60,800 bases of DNA from Paenibacillus sp. FJAT-29882 (GCF_001510645.1 NZ_LMVB01000011.1:1-60800); one strand, 5' to 3'; shown: positions 16,389 through 23,286, counted from the first letter of the stretch. The notes: generated from the sequence alone by a model not told the origin. Program-made: numbers and translations.

Positions 16389-16922
16389 TCAGGTGTTATC
16401 CTCTATATTATAAAAATCAGGATTGAGAATATTTAACCGGATCTTTTCAGTCCTTACGAATTTTTGTGCATTGGAGGTATCCCAATATTTAGTGCCTCCA
16501 ATCACCAAAGATGGCTCAAAAAGCTTTCCTCTTCCGTAATACAAATTAATCTTTTGGCGGTCATAACTTAACCCTTGTTGTGTCAAATAATTTGCAAGTT
16601 GAGTTGGGTTTAACAAGGAATCCTTATCTCTAATAATTGAATATTTAGGATGTTGAATAAGAAACGTATCCTCTCTAAAGTATGTGGCAATCAGTTCTAA
16701 TGCCCACTCTAAATAGTCATTGTTTAGATATTTATATAAATCTCTTAAATCAAATTGGAATTTTTCTGAATCCTGAAAAAAGCAAGCTAATCGAAAAAAT
16801 GTTAATTGTATTTCGTTTAGATTTTTCAATGATTCTCCGTCCAATGTTTGTTGTTCTTGAGCTTTAATTAATGGCTTAAGTTTAGGAAATTCTTCAATAA
16901 TTTGATATGTCGATGATAACAT
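16389..16922 (-). CDS. Probable autoregulated DNA-binding protein
   Basis: 177 residues, not assigned to a family. The ATG at 16922 follows AAGGGGG; the longer frame would read through the operator. Residues about 93-150 include a helix-turn-helix-like stretch (LNPTQLANYLTQQGLSYDRQKINLYYGRGKLFEPSLVIGGTKYWD), the typical recognition helix plus wing of small regulators. Two copies of a TGTATACA pair flank its promoter, so autorepression is likely. It is next to radC and before structured island 2. It is a candidate regulator of part of the leading region. Confidence 0.6.
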   Translation of the reverse strand: MLSSTYQIIEEFPKLKPLIKAQEQQTLDGESLKNLNEIQLTFFRLACFFQDSEKFQFDLRDLYKYLNNDYLEWALELIATYFREDTFLIQHPKYSIIRDKDSLLNPTQLANYLTQQGLSYDRQKINLYYGRGKLFEPSLVIGGTKYWDTSNAQKFVRTEKIRLNILNPDFYNIEDNT

Positions 16923-16934
16923 AATATCCCCCTT

Positions 16935-17006
16935 TGTATACATTGTATACAATTAATATACCACACACTCTAGATTGATTTCAATTATTGTATACATTGT
17001 ATACAA
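16935..17006 (-). promoter_or_regulatory. Promoter flanked by paired TGTATACA operators
   Basis: TGTATACAT-TGTATACAA occurs at 16936-16953 and again at 16987-17004. Between them the minus strand carries TTGAAA, 18 bp, TATATT. Each TGTATACA is itself palindromic. Confidence 0.75.
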
Positions 17007-17052
17007 TAATTTTTAAAAAAGGGAGAAGATACATTATCTTCCCCCTTCTAAC

Positions 17053-17502
17053 TTACATGTCTCCACTTTCTTTCATGCTGTAGAATTCATCGGAATCTGT
17101 CACAATCACATGGTCTAAGACTTCTATCCCTAAATACTTACCGCACTCCACTAATCTCTTTGTTACTTGAAGATCTTCAGGTGATCTAAAACTGTCTCCA
17201 CTTGGATGATTATGGGAAACAATTACATTTGTGGCATTATTTAGGATACACACTTTAAATACTTCTCGTGGTGATACGATGGATGCATTGATTGATCCAA
17301 TATGGGCGCGATGAACTGCGATTACTTGATTTTTCGTATTTAGAGCCATTACTAAGAATACTTCTCTATCTTCATCACCGATATAATCAGCAGCTAGCTT
17401 CGCTGCGTCATGAGGGGACCGAATGACGTAGCGTTCATGGCCTTCCACCTCTTGAATGACCTGCTTAATTCTCACGATTTCAACGATTTTTTCTAATTTC
17501 AT
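17053..17502 (-). CDS. radC: RadC family JAMM-domain protein
   Basis: 149 residues covering only the MPN/JAMM domain of RadC. The zinc-binding motif VSHNHPSGD followed by an acidic residue (SPEDL) is intact, so it should be a metalloenzyme by fold. The N-terminal helix-hairpin-helix domain of chromosomal RadC is absent, as in most plasmid and phage copies. Despite the name, a DNA-repair role is not established; these short forms occur near antirestriction genes (ArdC at 19768 here) and are thought to help incoming DNA. The ATG at 17502 sits 8 bases after GGAGAG; a GTG three codons earlier is too close. Confidence 0.88.
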   Translation of the reverse strand: MKLEKIVEIVRIKQVIQEVEGHERYVIRSPHDAAKLAADYIGDEDREVFLVMALNTKNQVIAVHRAHIGSINASIVSPREVFKVCILNNATNVIVSHNHPSGDSFRSPEDLQVTKRLVECGKYLGIEVLDHVIVTDSDEFYSMKESGDM

Positions 17503-17527
17503 ATTTTCCACTCTCCTTTTTTTGTTC

Positions 17528-18226
17528 GAGCGTTCCTTAACAATTCGCGCAAACAGGGAGAAGGGCGCGCTAACGAAGAAGCGCGCTTGCCAGTAAGGGG
17601 TAGGTAAAGGCCCGGATTTTGGCCTTTACCGTTAGAAATTGAGTGAAACCCAATGACTTAGGAAGTGTTGCTTTGCGTACTTTGCAAAGGTACTCTTCCT
17701 TAGCCTACTTGGTTTCGCCAATTTCTTTCCCCGAACGCCCGCCCTTCTTGCTGTTATAAGCGAACTTGTTACACTTAAGAGAACAAAGGAAGGAGAACAC
17801 TTCTTTACGGCAACGAATAGCATTCCGTGAGGAATGCCGTTGCCTAATGACAAGGGTTCGATACCCGAAGTCATTAACGGTTTAGAATAATAGCTTTTTG
17901 ACAAGGGCTGACCTGTAGGAAGCTCGGCAAAAAAGCGTTCTGTATTCAGGCTGCGCCTGAATACAGTCGGCTTGCGAAGGCTCGATGCCTGAAGTAAGCC
18001 GAAGTCTTTTAGGTTTTAAGATAGCTTTTTGACAAGGGCTGACCCGTAGGAAGCCCAGCAAAAAAGCGTTCTGTATCCTGGCGCAGCCGGGTACAGTCGG
18101 CTTATGAAGGCTCGATGCCCGAAATAAGCCGAAGTCCCCTTATCATCGGAAATGAAGACATAAAGAGCTCAAAAGGAAAATGCATCACTAAAATAAAAAA
18201 CAGGCGTATGCCAGTTTTCCTTTTTT
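17528..18226 (+). ncRNA. Large structured non-coding element, island 2
   Basis: A 700-base gene-free stretch, GC-richer than its surroundings and dense in complementary segments. A closed 5' domain is formed by TTCGC / GCGAA (17544-17548 with 17760-17764), AACAG / CTGTT (17552 with 17751) and AGAAGGGC / GCCCTTCT (17559-17566 with 17741-17748). It encloses GGTAAAGGCC / GGCCTTTACC (17603-17630) and AAATTG-GAAACC / GGTTTC-CAATTT. A 3' part has two tandem units of about 120 bases plus a partial third. It ends in AAAAGGAAAA / TTTTCCTTTT with a T run (18171-18226). Differences between copies give G-U pairs on the plus strand but A-C clashes on the minus strand, so plus is the functional strand. It may be an RNA or the folded transferred single strand. 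Confidence 0.6.
17890..18140 (+). repeat. Two tandem copies of a structured unit
   Basis: Units at 17890-18010 and 18021-18140 (period about 130 bp) share GCTTTTTGACAAGGGCTGAC, GTAGGAAGC, CAAAAAAGCGTTCTGTAT and the TCGGCTT..AAGCCGA hairpin with apical TCGAT. Between copies GGGCT/AGCTC becomes GGGCT/AGCCC (G-U to G-C), and stem ends GC/GT become AT/AT. Paired positions therefore change together. A partial, diverged third copy lies at 17810-17876. Confidence 0.8.
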
Positions 18227-18229
18227 AAA

Positions 18230-18306
18230 GGGTTTCGAATGGGTTTCGAATGGGTTTCGAATGGGTTTCGAATGGGTTTCGAAGGGGTTTCGAAGGGTTC
18301 CGAAAC
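18230..18306. repeat. 11-bp iterons GGGTTTCGAAT
   Basis: Six head-to-tail copies of GGGTTTCGAA(T/G) starting at 18230 plus a diverged seventh. Each holds the palindrome TTCGAA once per helical turn. Probably a protein-binding array; no protein partner can be named. Confidence 0.85.
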
Positions 18307-18386
18307 TTTCACAATGTTTGGCCTACTGTCAAGAACTTAAGTTAATAATAGGCATGCTTCAGCATGCTATCCATTTTTTAAAAAGA

Positions 18387-18409
18387 GCTTGCGATAGCAA
18401 GGTTTCCAT
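18387..18409 (+). repeat. CTTGC-GATA-GCAAG box, copy 1
   Basis: GCTTGCGATAGCAAGG then TTTCCAT, a 5-bp stem with GATA loop. The same box occurs at 18536-18558 and 19244-19266, each followed by a long hairpin. Confidence 0.7.
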
Positions 18410-18423
18410 GTCTTTAATCTAAT

Positions 18424-18482
18424 AAAGGCCCAGGTATAAGTGACCGGTGTTTTTCCGGTTACTTATACCTGGGCTTCCTTTA
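18424..18482 (+). repeat. Long hairpin H1
   Basis: GCCCAGGTATAAGTGACCGG, a 7-base loop TGTTTTT, and the complementary arm ending CCTGGGC; one G-U on the plus strand, extended by AAAGG / CCTTT. Same design as H2, H3 and H4, with different stem sequence. Not followed by a T run. Confidence 0.75.
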
Positions 18483-18535
18483 AAGGGCTTAAAACGCTTG
18501 AAGGTCTTTTTTATCGTTCACTCTGTTAGAAAAAT

Positions 18536-18558
18536 GCTTGTGATAGCAAGGTTTCCAT
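18536..18558 (+). repeat. CTTGC-GATA-GCAAG box, copy 2
   Basis: GCTTGTGATAGCAAGG then TTTCCAT. The C-to-T change keeps a U-G pair on the plus strand but would give a C-A clash on the minus strand. Confidence 0.7.
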
Positions 18559-18642
18559 AAAAAAAACACCCTAAAAAGGTTCGTTTTTTAAAGGTTTTAT
18601 TTTTATCCTCATGAACCTGTAAAATATCAAATGTACGTAATT

Positions 18643-18695
18643 GAAATCCATCTGTAAGTGACCTGTGTTCTTCTGGTCATTTACAGATGGGTTTC
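18643..18695 (+). repeat. Long hairpin H2
   Basis: Stem GAAATCCATCTGTAAGTGAC and its complement ending ACAGATGGGTTTC, loop around TGTGTTCTTCT. Two differences between the arms are U-G or G-U pairs on the plus strand. Between 17503 and 18758 there is no gene; the contents are island 2, the 11-bp iterons, H1, H2 and the two boxes. Confidence 0.75.
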
Positions 18696-18758
18696 ATTTT
18701 AACTAATAAGTCTCCAACCTCTCATATTTTGTTACGCATGTCCTATGTTCAGTAAAAT

Positions 18759-19211
18759 TTATTTTCCATCGCACATTAAGGTTTCATAATTTAAAATATC
18801 GCTCCAAGTCAACCATTCAGACTTTTTATCTTTACTGAAACTATTGTAAAGTTTTTTCATTTCAATAATATGATTTTCTTCATTGTCTGCCCATAAATAC
18901 TTTGTGTTTCTATTTCCATTTCCCAGATAGTAATCACAATCCATTTTTAATCTACTTAACATTTGATAATTGTATTTTTCTTCTGGTGTCGGTTCTTCAT
19001 CTTTTTCAATTATTTCAATTTCTATTTCTTTATATTTTTCAATATATACAATTGGGGTATCTGGTTCACCATCAAATCCACCGTATACAGTACAAAGTGC
19101 GATTTTCCCATTGTCACAATTAATATCTTTAAACAATTTCCCGTTTCCATCTTCATACACTGGTCTGCTCCAACTATCTACACCAATAAATTTTAATACT
19201 AACTTTTTCAT
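18759..19211 (-). CDS. LPD11-domain protein
   Basis: 150 residues. The C-terminal half (LSRLKMDCDYYLGNGNRNTK YLWADNEENHIIEMKKLYNS in two blocks, then EWLTWSDILNYETLM) matches the small domain known as LPD11, found in large polyvalent proteins of phages and conjugative elements. The N-terminal half (LKFIGVDSWSRPVYEDGNGK LFKDINCDNG) is a beta-rich domain that commonly precedes it. Function is unknown; these domains cluster with antirestriction and DNA-entry genes. The ATG at 19211 is 8 bases after GGAG; the one two codons earlier is too close. Hairpin H3 and a box lie in its leader. Confidence 0.75.
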   Translation of the reverse strand: MKKLVLKFIGVDSWSRPVYEDGNGKLFKDINCDNGKIALCTVYGGFDGEPDTPIVYIEKYKEIEIEIIEKDEEPTPEEKYNYQMLSRLKMDCDYYLGNGNRNTKYLWADNEENHIIEMKKLYNSFSKDKKSEWLTWSDILNYETLMCDGK

Positions 19212-19243
19212 TTTCATATCTCCATTTCATAATTAATAAAGAA

Positions 19244-19266
19244 ACTTGCGATAGCAAGGTTTCCAT
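19244..19266 (+). repeat. CTTGC-GATA-GCAAG box, copy 3
   Basis: ACTTGCGATAGCAAGG then TTTCCAT, between the 150-residue and 100-residue genes. Confidence 0.7.
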
Positions 19267-19283
19267 GCTCCTATTTAATAAAT

Positions 19284-19330
19284 GCCCTGCTATGAGTAAC
19301 CTACGACTTTTTGGTTACTCATAGCAGGGC
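19284..19330 (+). repeat. Long hairpin H3
   Basis: GCCCTGCTATGAGTAACC and GGTTACTCATAGCAGGGC pair perfectly over 18 bp with loop TACGACTTTTT. It follows the stop codon of the 100-residue gene on the minus strand but lacks a terminator T run. Confidence 0.8.
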
Positions 19331-19336
19331 TTCCAT

Positions 19337-19639
19337 TTAACTTATAAGTCTCCACCCTCTCGTATTTTTTTTTGCATGTCCTAAAAACCTTTTTTGTTGT
19401 TCAAACTCACTTTTATCCCATATCTCCGCCTTCCCTTGTGACGATAATTCAATATCAATTTCATAGTTTTTATTTTCAATATTCCCAATGAAATAAACGT
19501 GTTTTGTTCCGTCAAAAAAACCCTGAGTACCGCAATATTTGATATTTTTATAATTCATTTTTTTTAATAGAGATTCAATATGTTTCACACGCATATCTAC
19601 ATTTTTATGATCAGATTTACTATTTGGATTTTTAAACAT
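19337..19639 (-). CDS. Unknown protein, 100 residues
   Basis: No family recognised. A basic, helical N terminus (KNVDMRVKHIESLLKKMNY) is followed by a small beta-sheet part (HVYFIGNIENKNYEIDIELS) and a basic tail (KKNTRGWRLIS). GGAAG precedes the ATG. Single gene between hairpin H3 and the ardC terminator area. A cytoplasmic accessory protein of the leading region is all that can be said. Confidence 0.5.
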   Translation of the reverse strand: MFKNPNSKSDHKNVDMRVKHIESLLKKMNYKNIKYCGTQGFFDGTKHVYFIGNIENKNYEIDIELSSQGKAEIWDKSEFEQQKRFLGHAKKNTRGWRLIS

Positions 19640-19767
19640 TTACTATCTTCCTTTCAATCATTGCAAATTTTTCAATATTCAAATGTTATATAATTTTTTA
19701 AGTCCATCAGTTCCATGTCCATAACCGCCTTTTTTATCCAACTTACTGAGGAAGAAAAGAGTGCGTT

Positions 19768-20619
19768 TTAAGCGCTCTTTTCTTCCGATAGATATTGAAC
19801 TCCTAAAATGAAATCTGTTGCTTTCTTAGCTTGTCCAGATGCTTGTATTACTAGTTTAGTATTTGATGGTTCTTTCAAAGCTCTTAACCATGATTGGATA
19901 TAACTGGCGCTATTATCAATTGTACTGTTATCAATTCCAGCCATTCCACAAAGGATGGAAGCTCCCATTTCAGCAATCAATTCCTCTCGTCCGTATGGAT
20001 CACTACCAAAACCAGCAAATTCAACTATACCCGTTCGATTCATCCTTCCCTTTGCACCGGATGAATGCACCATTTCATGGAACAAGGTTGAGTAGTATTC
20101 ATCAGCTATTTTAAAATCCTTTAAAGGAGGGACATTAATATGATCTCGACTAGGACTATACGAAGCTTTTCCAGGCTTAAAACTGTAGGTAGGAGCATTC
20201 ATATAGCCTTTAAAGATTTTTTCTCCTTCTTCAATAGGATTATGTTCAAATGTTTCAGTAGTTCTTTTTGTGGATAGCCCTTCAACCTGTGAATTTATTT
20301 CAAATACTTTGGTGTATTCTAAATATGGGATTATCTTTTCTTTCCCTGATTCTTTATCCTCAACAGTAATCGGTTTATAGAAGACAACCATTTGGCCTTT
20401 TTCACCCTTTTTCACTTTTCCACCTGCTGTTTTTATTTGCAAGAAAGAAGCATATTCCCCAGGATCTAAAAGCATAGTGTTAATTCCACTATATGGCTTT
20501 TGTGTAACCCAATTTACTGCATTGGCATTTGTCCAAGGCTTGCGCCAAGGGACAACGCCTTTTTCTAATTTCTCAATAATTGTTTTTGTAACCAACTCAT
20601 ACACATTATTTTTAGTCAT
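19768..20619 (-). CDS. ardC: ArdC-type antirestriction protein
   Basis: 283 residues. The N-terminal ArdC/DUF1738 domain (VVPWRKPWTNANAVNWVTQK PYSGINTMLL, then KGEKGQMVVFYKPI) binds single-stranded DNA in studied members. The C-terminal zincin-like domain has the metal motif FHEMVHSSG (HExxH near residue 181) followed by REELIAEMGAS. ArdC protects incoming plasmid DNA from host restriction. The ATG at 20619 is preferred: GGAGG lies 7 bases upstream and the longer TTG frame includes the ribosome site. It is transcribed from a near-consensus promoter whose spacer is the GTAAACTGGTTTAC operator (20664-20692). Confidence 0.92.
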   Translation of the reverse strand: MTKNNVYELVTKTIIEKLEKGVVPWRKPWTNANAVNWVTQKPYSGINTMLLDPGEYASFLQIKTAGGKVKKGEKGQMVVFYKPITVEDKESGKEKIIPYLEYTKVFEINSQVEGLSTKRTTETFEHNPIEEGEKIFKGYMNAPTYSFKPGKASYSPSRDHINVPPLKDFKIADEYYSTLFHEMVHSSGAKGRMNRTGIVEFAGFGSDPYGREELIAEMGASILCGMAGIDNSTIDNSASYIQSWLRALKEPSNTKLVIQASGQAKKATDFILGVQYLSEEKSA

Positions 20620-20663
20620 TTTCAAATCCTCCAATATGTTTGTATTTCCTAACCTCTATATTT

Positions 20664-20692
20664 ATTATAACGTAAACTGGTTTACATGTCAA
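20664..20692 (-). promoter_or_regulatory. ardC promoter with spacer operator
   Basis: Minus strand: TTGACA, 17-bp spacer TGTAAACCAGTTTACGT, TATAAT. Both hexamers match the sigma-A consensus. The leader is TATAGAGGTTAGGAAATAC. The remaining gap up to 20908 shows no gene. Confidence 0.9.
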
Positions 20693-20908
20693 TAAATATT
20701 TCGTTTTATATGATAAATTCCTAAACAGCTAAAATATTAGGTATTAATTACAAAGTGGAAGCAAATTAAAGACTGGGAACAAAAAAACATACTGTCTACA
20801 AGCCGTATACAGAGTTAAAATAAATTTTTAATATATTTATACCCGAATGTCCTATTCTTCGTCAGATAGCCTTGTATGAATTTTTTCGTGAATCTTTTTA
20901 TAAAAAGT

Positions 20909-20938
20909 AAAAAACTTGGAGCAAATCGCCCCAAGTTT
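20909..20938 (-). terminator. Terminator of the 262-residue gene
   Basis: AAACTTGGGGC / GCTCCAAGTTT hairpin followed on the minus strand by TTTTACTTTTT. Confidence 0.8.
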
Positions 20939-20956
20939 AGTATTTAAAGGTTCTTT

Positions 20957-21745
20957 TCATCCGGCCAAAATAGCAAAGGTCATATTATGTTCGGTTTTTA
21001 TATTTTTAACAATTTCTTTCGCCCTGGTTCCTGACACTTCGACATGCCAATAATCACCCTTTTCTATTTCTAAATCATAGGTTTTTATCAACTTATAAAA
21101 CCGTTCTGCACATTCATAATTCAATTCAAGTCGTATAGAATGTTTATATTTCTCACATGCTTGTCTATATAAGGATTTATCGTAATTAATTTCATTTGAA
21201 AATTGACTTTGTAAATCTTTCTTCCATTTCTCTATACAGATATTTGCATCTTCAATTGTCTTGAATTTTTGTGATAGCTCATTTTCTTTAAAGTAATCAA
21301 GTAAAATGTTGTTCCATCCGAAATGCCAGCCTTCCTTCTTATTCCTTTCATACATTTTTATATGTTCAAAGCTCTCAAAATGAACTTTGTTTCCAGAAAC
21401 ATGAACCTCATATTTCCAAACTTTTAAATCCTTTCTATGCTGTAATCTAATTTTTAATCTCATCGTAGGAGTCTCAAAATTACTATATTCGTTCAAAAAA
21501 TCCCCTTTATTTTCATAGACTACTTTTTCGGAGTCTATCCATTGAAAATAATTGTTTTCATTATCATATTTGGCTCTTTGTTTATAGATATTCACTTTAC
21601 AAAATTCCATCATTTTTTTTGCATGATTATATTTTTTGTCCCTTAACTGATTTTCAATCCCATCAATTTCCTTTTCAAGTGCCTTAGTTTCCATTAATCC
21701 TTTGTTATAAAGCTGGTATAAATCAGCTACATTATTTTTAGTCAT
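20957..21745 (-). CDS. Unknown protein in the shared-operator regulon
   Basis: 262 residues, no family recognised. The first residues (MTKNNVADLYQLY) and the untranslated leader are nearly identical to those of ardC (MTKNNVYELV), so the promoter and 5' end were duplicated as a cassette. The protein is helical with a coiled-coil N terminus (about 15-50) and a charged centre, and has no membrane helix. The ATG at 21745 follows the GGGGATC site. The promoter at 21790-21818 is consensus with the GTAAACTGGTTTAC spacer operator. Expression together with ArdC suggests a role in establishment after transfer. Confidence 0.6.
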   Translation of the reverse strand: MTKNNVADLYQLYNKGLMETKALEKEIDGIENQLRDKKYNHAKKMMEFCKVNIYKQRAKYDNENNYFQWIDSEKVVYENKGDFLNEYSNFETPTMRLKIRLQHRKDLKVWKYEVHVSGNKVHFESFEHIKMYERNKKEGWHFGWNNILLDYFKENELSQKFKTIEDANICIEKWKKDLQSQFSNEINYDKSLYRQACEKYKHSIRLELNYECAERFYKLIKTYDLEIEKGDYWHVEVSGTRAKEIVKNIKTEHNMTFAILAG

Positions 21746-21789
21746 TTTCAGATCCCCCAATATGTTTGTATTTCCTAACCTCTATATAC

Positions 21790-21818
21790 ATTATAACGTA
21801 AACTGGTTTACATGTCAA
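21790..21818 (-). promoter_or_regulatory. Promoter with spacer operator (262-residue gene)
   Basis: Minus strand: TTGACA, spacer TGTAAACCAGTTTACGT (17 bp), TATAAT, identical in all these parts to the ardC promoter. Confidence 0.9.
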
Positions 21819-22132
21819 TTTAATGATAATATTAATAAAGATTATTTATAATCATCACTAAAAAAGGCATATTTTTCATACACTAAAACAATTCAGCCAA
21901 AAAGAAAAAATTCTTAGTTGTTTACAGGCCTTCTACTACGTTTTAATAATCGTCTAGAGTTATTTTACCTGATCGCTCTATCTGTTAATACAGTGCTTTG
22001 TACAGCCTTTACAAATAGGCATAAAGAAGAAAAGATTTTTTCCAATAAATTTACCATCCAACGACTTAAAATAACCCTACGTTTAATCAGTACTAGCAAG
22101 ATTTCTTTTAATAGTACTTATCATAAAATAAA

Positions 22133-22181
22133 GGCCCATATGAGATTGAACGGTGCTTTTCCGTTTAGTCTCATATGGACC
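22133..22181 (+). repeat. Long hairpin H4
   Basis: GGCCCATATGAGATTGAACGG, loop TGCTTTT, and the complementary arm ending CATATGGACC. Two of three arm differences are U-G/G-U on the plus strand. It lies 36 bp after the yneA-like stop codon. 21819-22132 shows no convincing gene. Confidence 0.7.
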
Positions 22182-22217
22182 TCGCTTTTGTGTATAGTTT
22201 GGTTAACTTTCTCTGTC

Positions 22218-22532
22218 TTATTTAGCAGCAAGTATATTTTCATGAAGTACTTGAAGTTCAGTTTGATTTACAGGAATTAGTAAAGATTGGCCAATAAAAA
22301 TCTGGTCTTCATCTATATTATTTTCTCTTTCTACCCATTCAACAAATTTCTGTGTAGAAAAATTATGTAATTCAGCATATTTTTTAGAAATATTCCAAAG
22401 CGTATCTCCTGGCTCAATCTCGATAGTTGCGTATGATTCTTTTTGAGCTAATCCATTGATATATGTCACTGTTGATGTTAAAACGACAACCATTAATACA
22501 ATTGAAAAAAAGTGTTTTTTTATTATTCTCAT
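22218..22532 (-). CDS. YneA-like cell-division suppressor (TM + LysM)
   Basis: 104 residues. One N-terminal membrane helix (8-27: FFSIVLMVVVLTSTVTYING), then YATIEIEPGDTLWNISKKYA and FVEWVERENNIDEDQIFIGQSLLIPV, a LysM domain with the layout and length of Bacillus YneA. YneA is the SOS-induced protein that blocks septation while DNA is damaged. Here the gene has no LexA box; it has the plasmid's own spacer-operator promoter (22575-22603). That suggests the plasmid delays host division under its own signal, perhaps during establishment. A wall-binding LysM protein of another role is possible but the YneA match is close. Confidence 0.75.
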   Translation of the reverse strand: MRIIKKHFFSIVLMVVVLTSTVTYINGLAQKESYATIEIEPGDTLWNISKKYAELHNFSTQKFVEWVERENNIDEDQIFIGQSLLIPVNQTELQVLHENILAAK

Positions 22533-22574
22533 TTAAAAAACCTCCAAAATATTATTTTCTTAACCTCTATATAC

Positions 22575-22603
22575 ATTATAACGTAAACCGGTTTACATTT
22601 CAA
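22575..22603 (-). promoter_or_regulatory. Promoter with spacer operator (yneA-like gene)
   Basis: Minus strand: TTGAAA, spacer TGTAAACCGGTTTACGT (perfect palindrome GTAAACCGGTTTAC), TATAAT, leader GTATATAGAGGTTAAG. Confidence 0.9.
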
Positions 22604-22628
22604 TGATTAAATTTGTTTTTTGCAAATA

Positions 22629-22660
22629 AAAAAGACCAGCTTTTGGCTGATCCTTTTTAA
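22629..22660 (-). terminator. Terminator of the 65-residue gene
   Basis: GATCAGC-CAAAA-GCTGGTC followed by TTTTTTTATTTG on the minus strand. Confidence 0.85.
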
Positions 22661-22677
22661 TTTTGTACGACTTATAA

Positions 22678-22875
22678 CTAATAAACTAATGCAAACATAT
22701 CATAACCACCAATAATAAGAGCAACACATACAACACCAAACACAATAACTAAGACAAATGAAATATTATCCGGAAGAATGTCTAACAACATACAAAAACC
22801 CCAAACAGCTAGAATTACAGAGAATATAACAATAGAATAAATTAAACCTGATTTAAGCATAGTAATTATATTCAT
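22678..22875 (-). CDS. Small membrane protein, 65 residues
   Basis: Two hydrophobic helices (about 8-33 and 38-58) separated by a short loop DILPDN; nothing else recognisable. Its ribosome site (GAAGGAGAA) lies within a 20-codon upstream frame, and its ATG overlaps that frame's stop (ATGA). Translation is therefore probably coupled. Function unknown; entry-exclusion proteins and small toxins can look like this. Confidence 0.6.
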   Translation of the reverse strand: MNIITMLKSGLIYSIVIFSVILAVWGFCMLLDILPDNISFVLVIVFGVVCVALIIGGYDMFALVY

Positions 22876-22934
22876 ATTTTTAATTCTCCTTCAAAAGTTA
22901 CATAAATTTGACGGGTACTAAATAGAATTTTCAT
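22872..22934 (-). CDS. 20-codon upstream ORF coupled to the membrane protein
   Basis: Frame MKILFSTRQIYVTFEGELKI with AAAGGAG 8 bases before its ATG. Its stop overlaps the start of the 65-residue gene by 4 bp. It is either a leader peptide that sets expression of the membrane protein or a very small gene in its own right. Confidence 0.5.
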   Translation of the reverse strand: MKILFSTRQIYVTFEGELKI

Positions 22935-23025
22935 TGTAACTTTCTCCTTTCTATCATTTAAATAACCAATTAATCCGAAGATCCCTTAGAAAATAATTTA
23001 TTAAAAACAAATTATTGGTAAACAC

Positions 23026-23286
23026 TTACCTAGTTAAATATAATTTTTCTTTCATTACTCTATCTACAATTTCTTGTAACTGGTTCTTTACTAAGAATAC
23101 ATCTTTAAATGATTCAACTGTAAAAACTACATTAAACATGACTATATTTTGAACATTCACTCCAATTTGAGTGTTTTTCAATTATACAATTTGATTGGGA
23201 TGTTGGGTACTGATTTGAGAAATCAATCATACACTCTTTTGATTTATTTAAAATTTCATAATCTCATCAGAGAAGTTTACTTTCAT
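23026..23286 (-). pseudogene. Decayed gene behind an intact regulon promoter
   Basis: Behind a complete spacer-operator promoter and a TTTGGAGGATAAC ribosome site, the ATG at 23286 opens only a 12-codon frame (MKVNFSDEIMKF). Coding-like sequence resumes in other frames: MIDFSNQYPTSQ, and then a 37-codon frame at 23026-23139 (MFNVVFTVESFKDVFLVKNQ). A gene broken by frameshifts is the simplest reading; very short regulatory frames are the alternative. Confidence 0.45.

Noticed and set aside
17851..17866. Possible tRNA (GGTTCGATACC looks like a T-arm)
   Set aside because: No acceptor stem, anticodon arm or D arm around it; the T-arm-like hairpin is part of the repeated unit.
17632..17904. 90-codon minus-strand frame in island 2
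   Set aside because: No ribosome site, and the sequence is explained by paired segments of the structured element.
18230..18306. CRISPR-like array
   Set aside because: 11-bp units without spacers; no cas genes.
18424..19330. Hairpins H1-H3 as ordinary terminators
   Set aside because: Stems are longer than usual, T runs are missing on both strands, and H1 and H2 do not follow a gene on the plus strand.
21918..22280. 120-codon plus-strand TTG frame
   Set aside because: No ribosome site, and it overlaps hairpin H4 and the end of the yneA-like gene.
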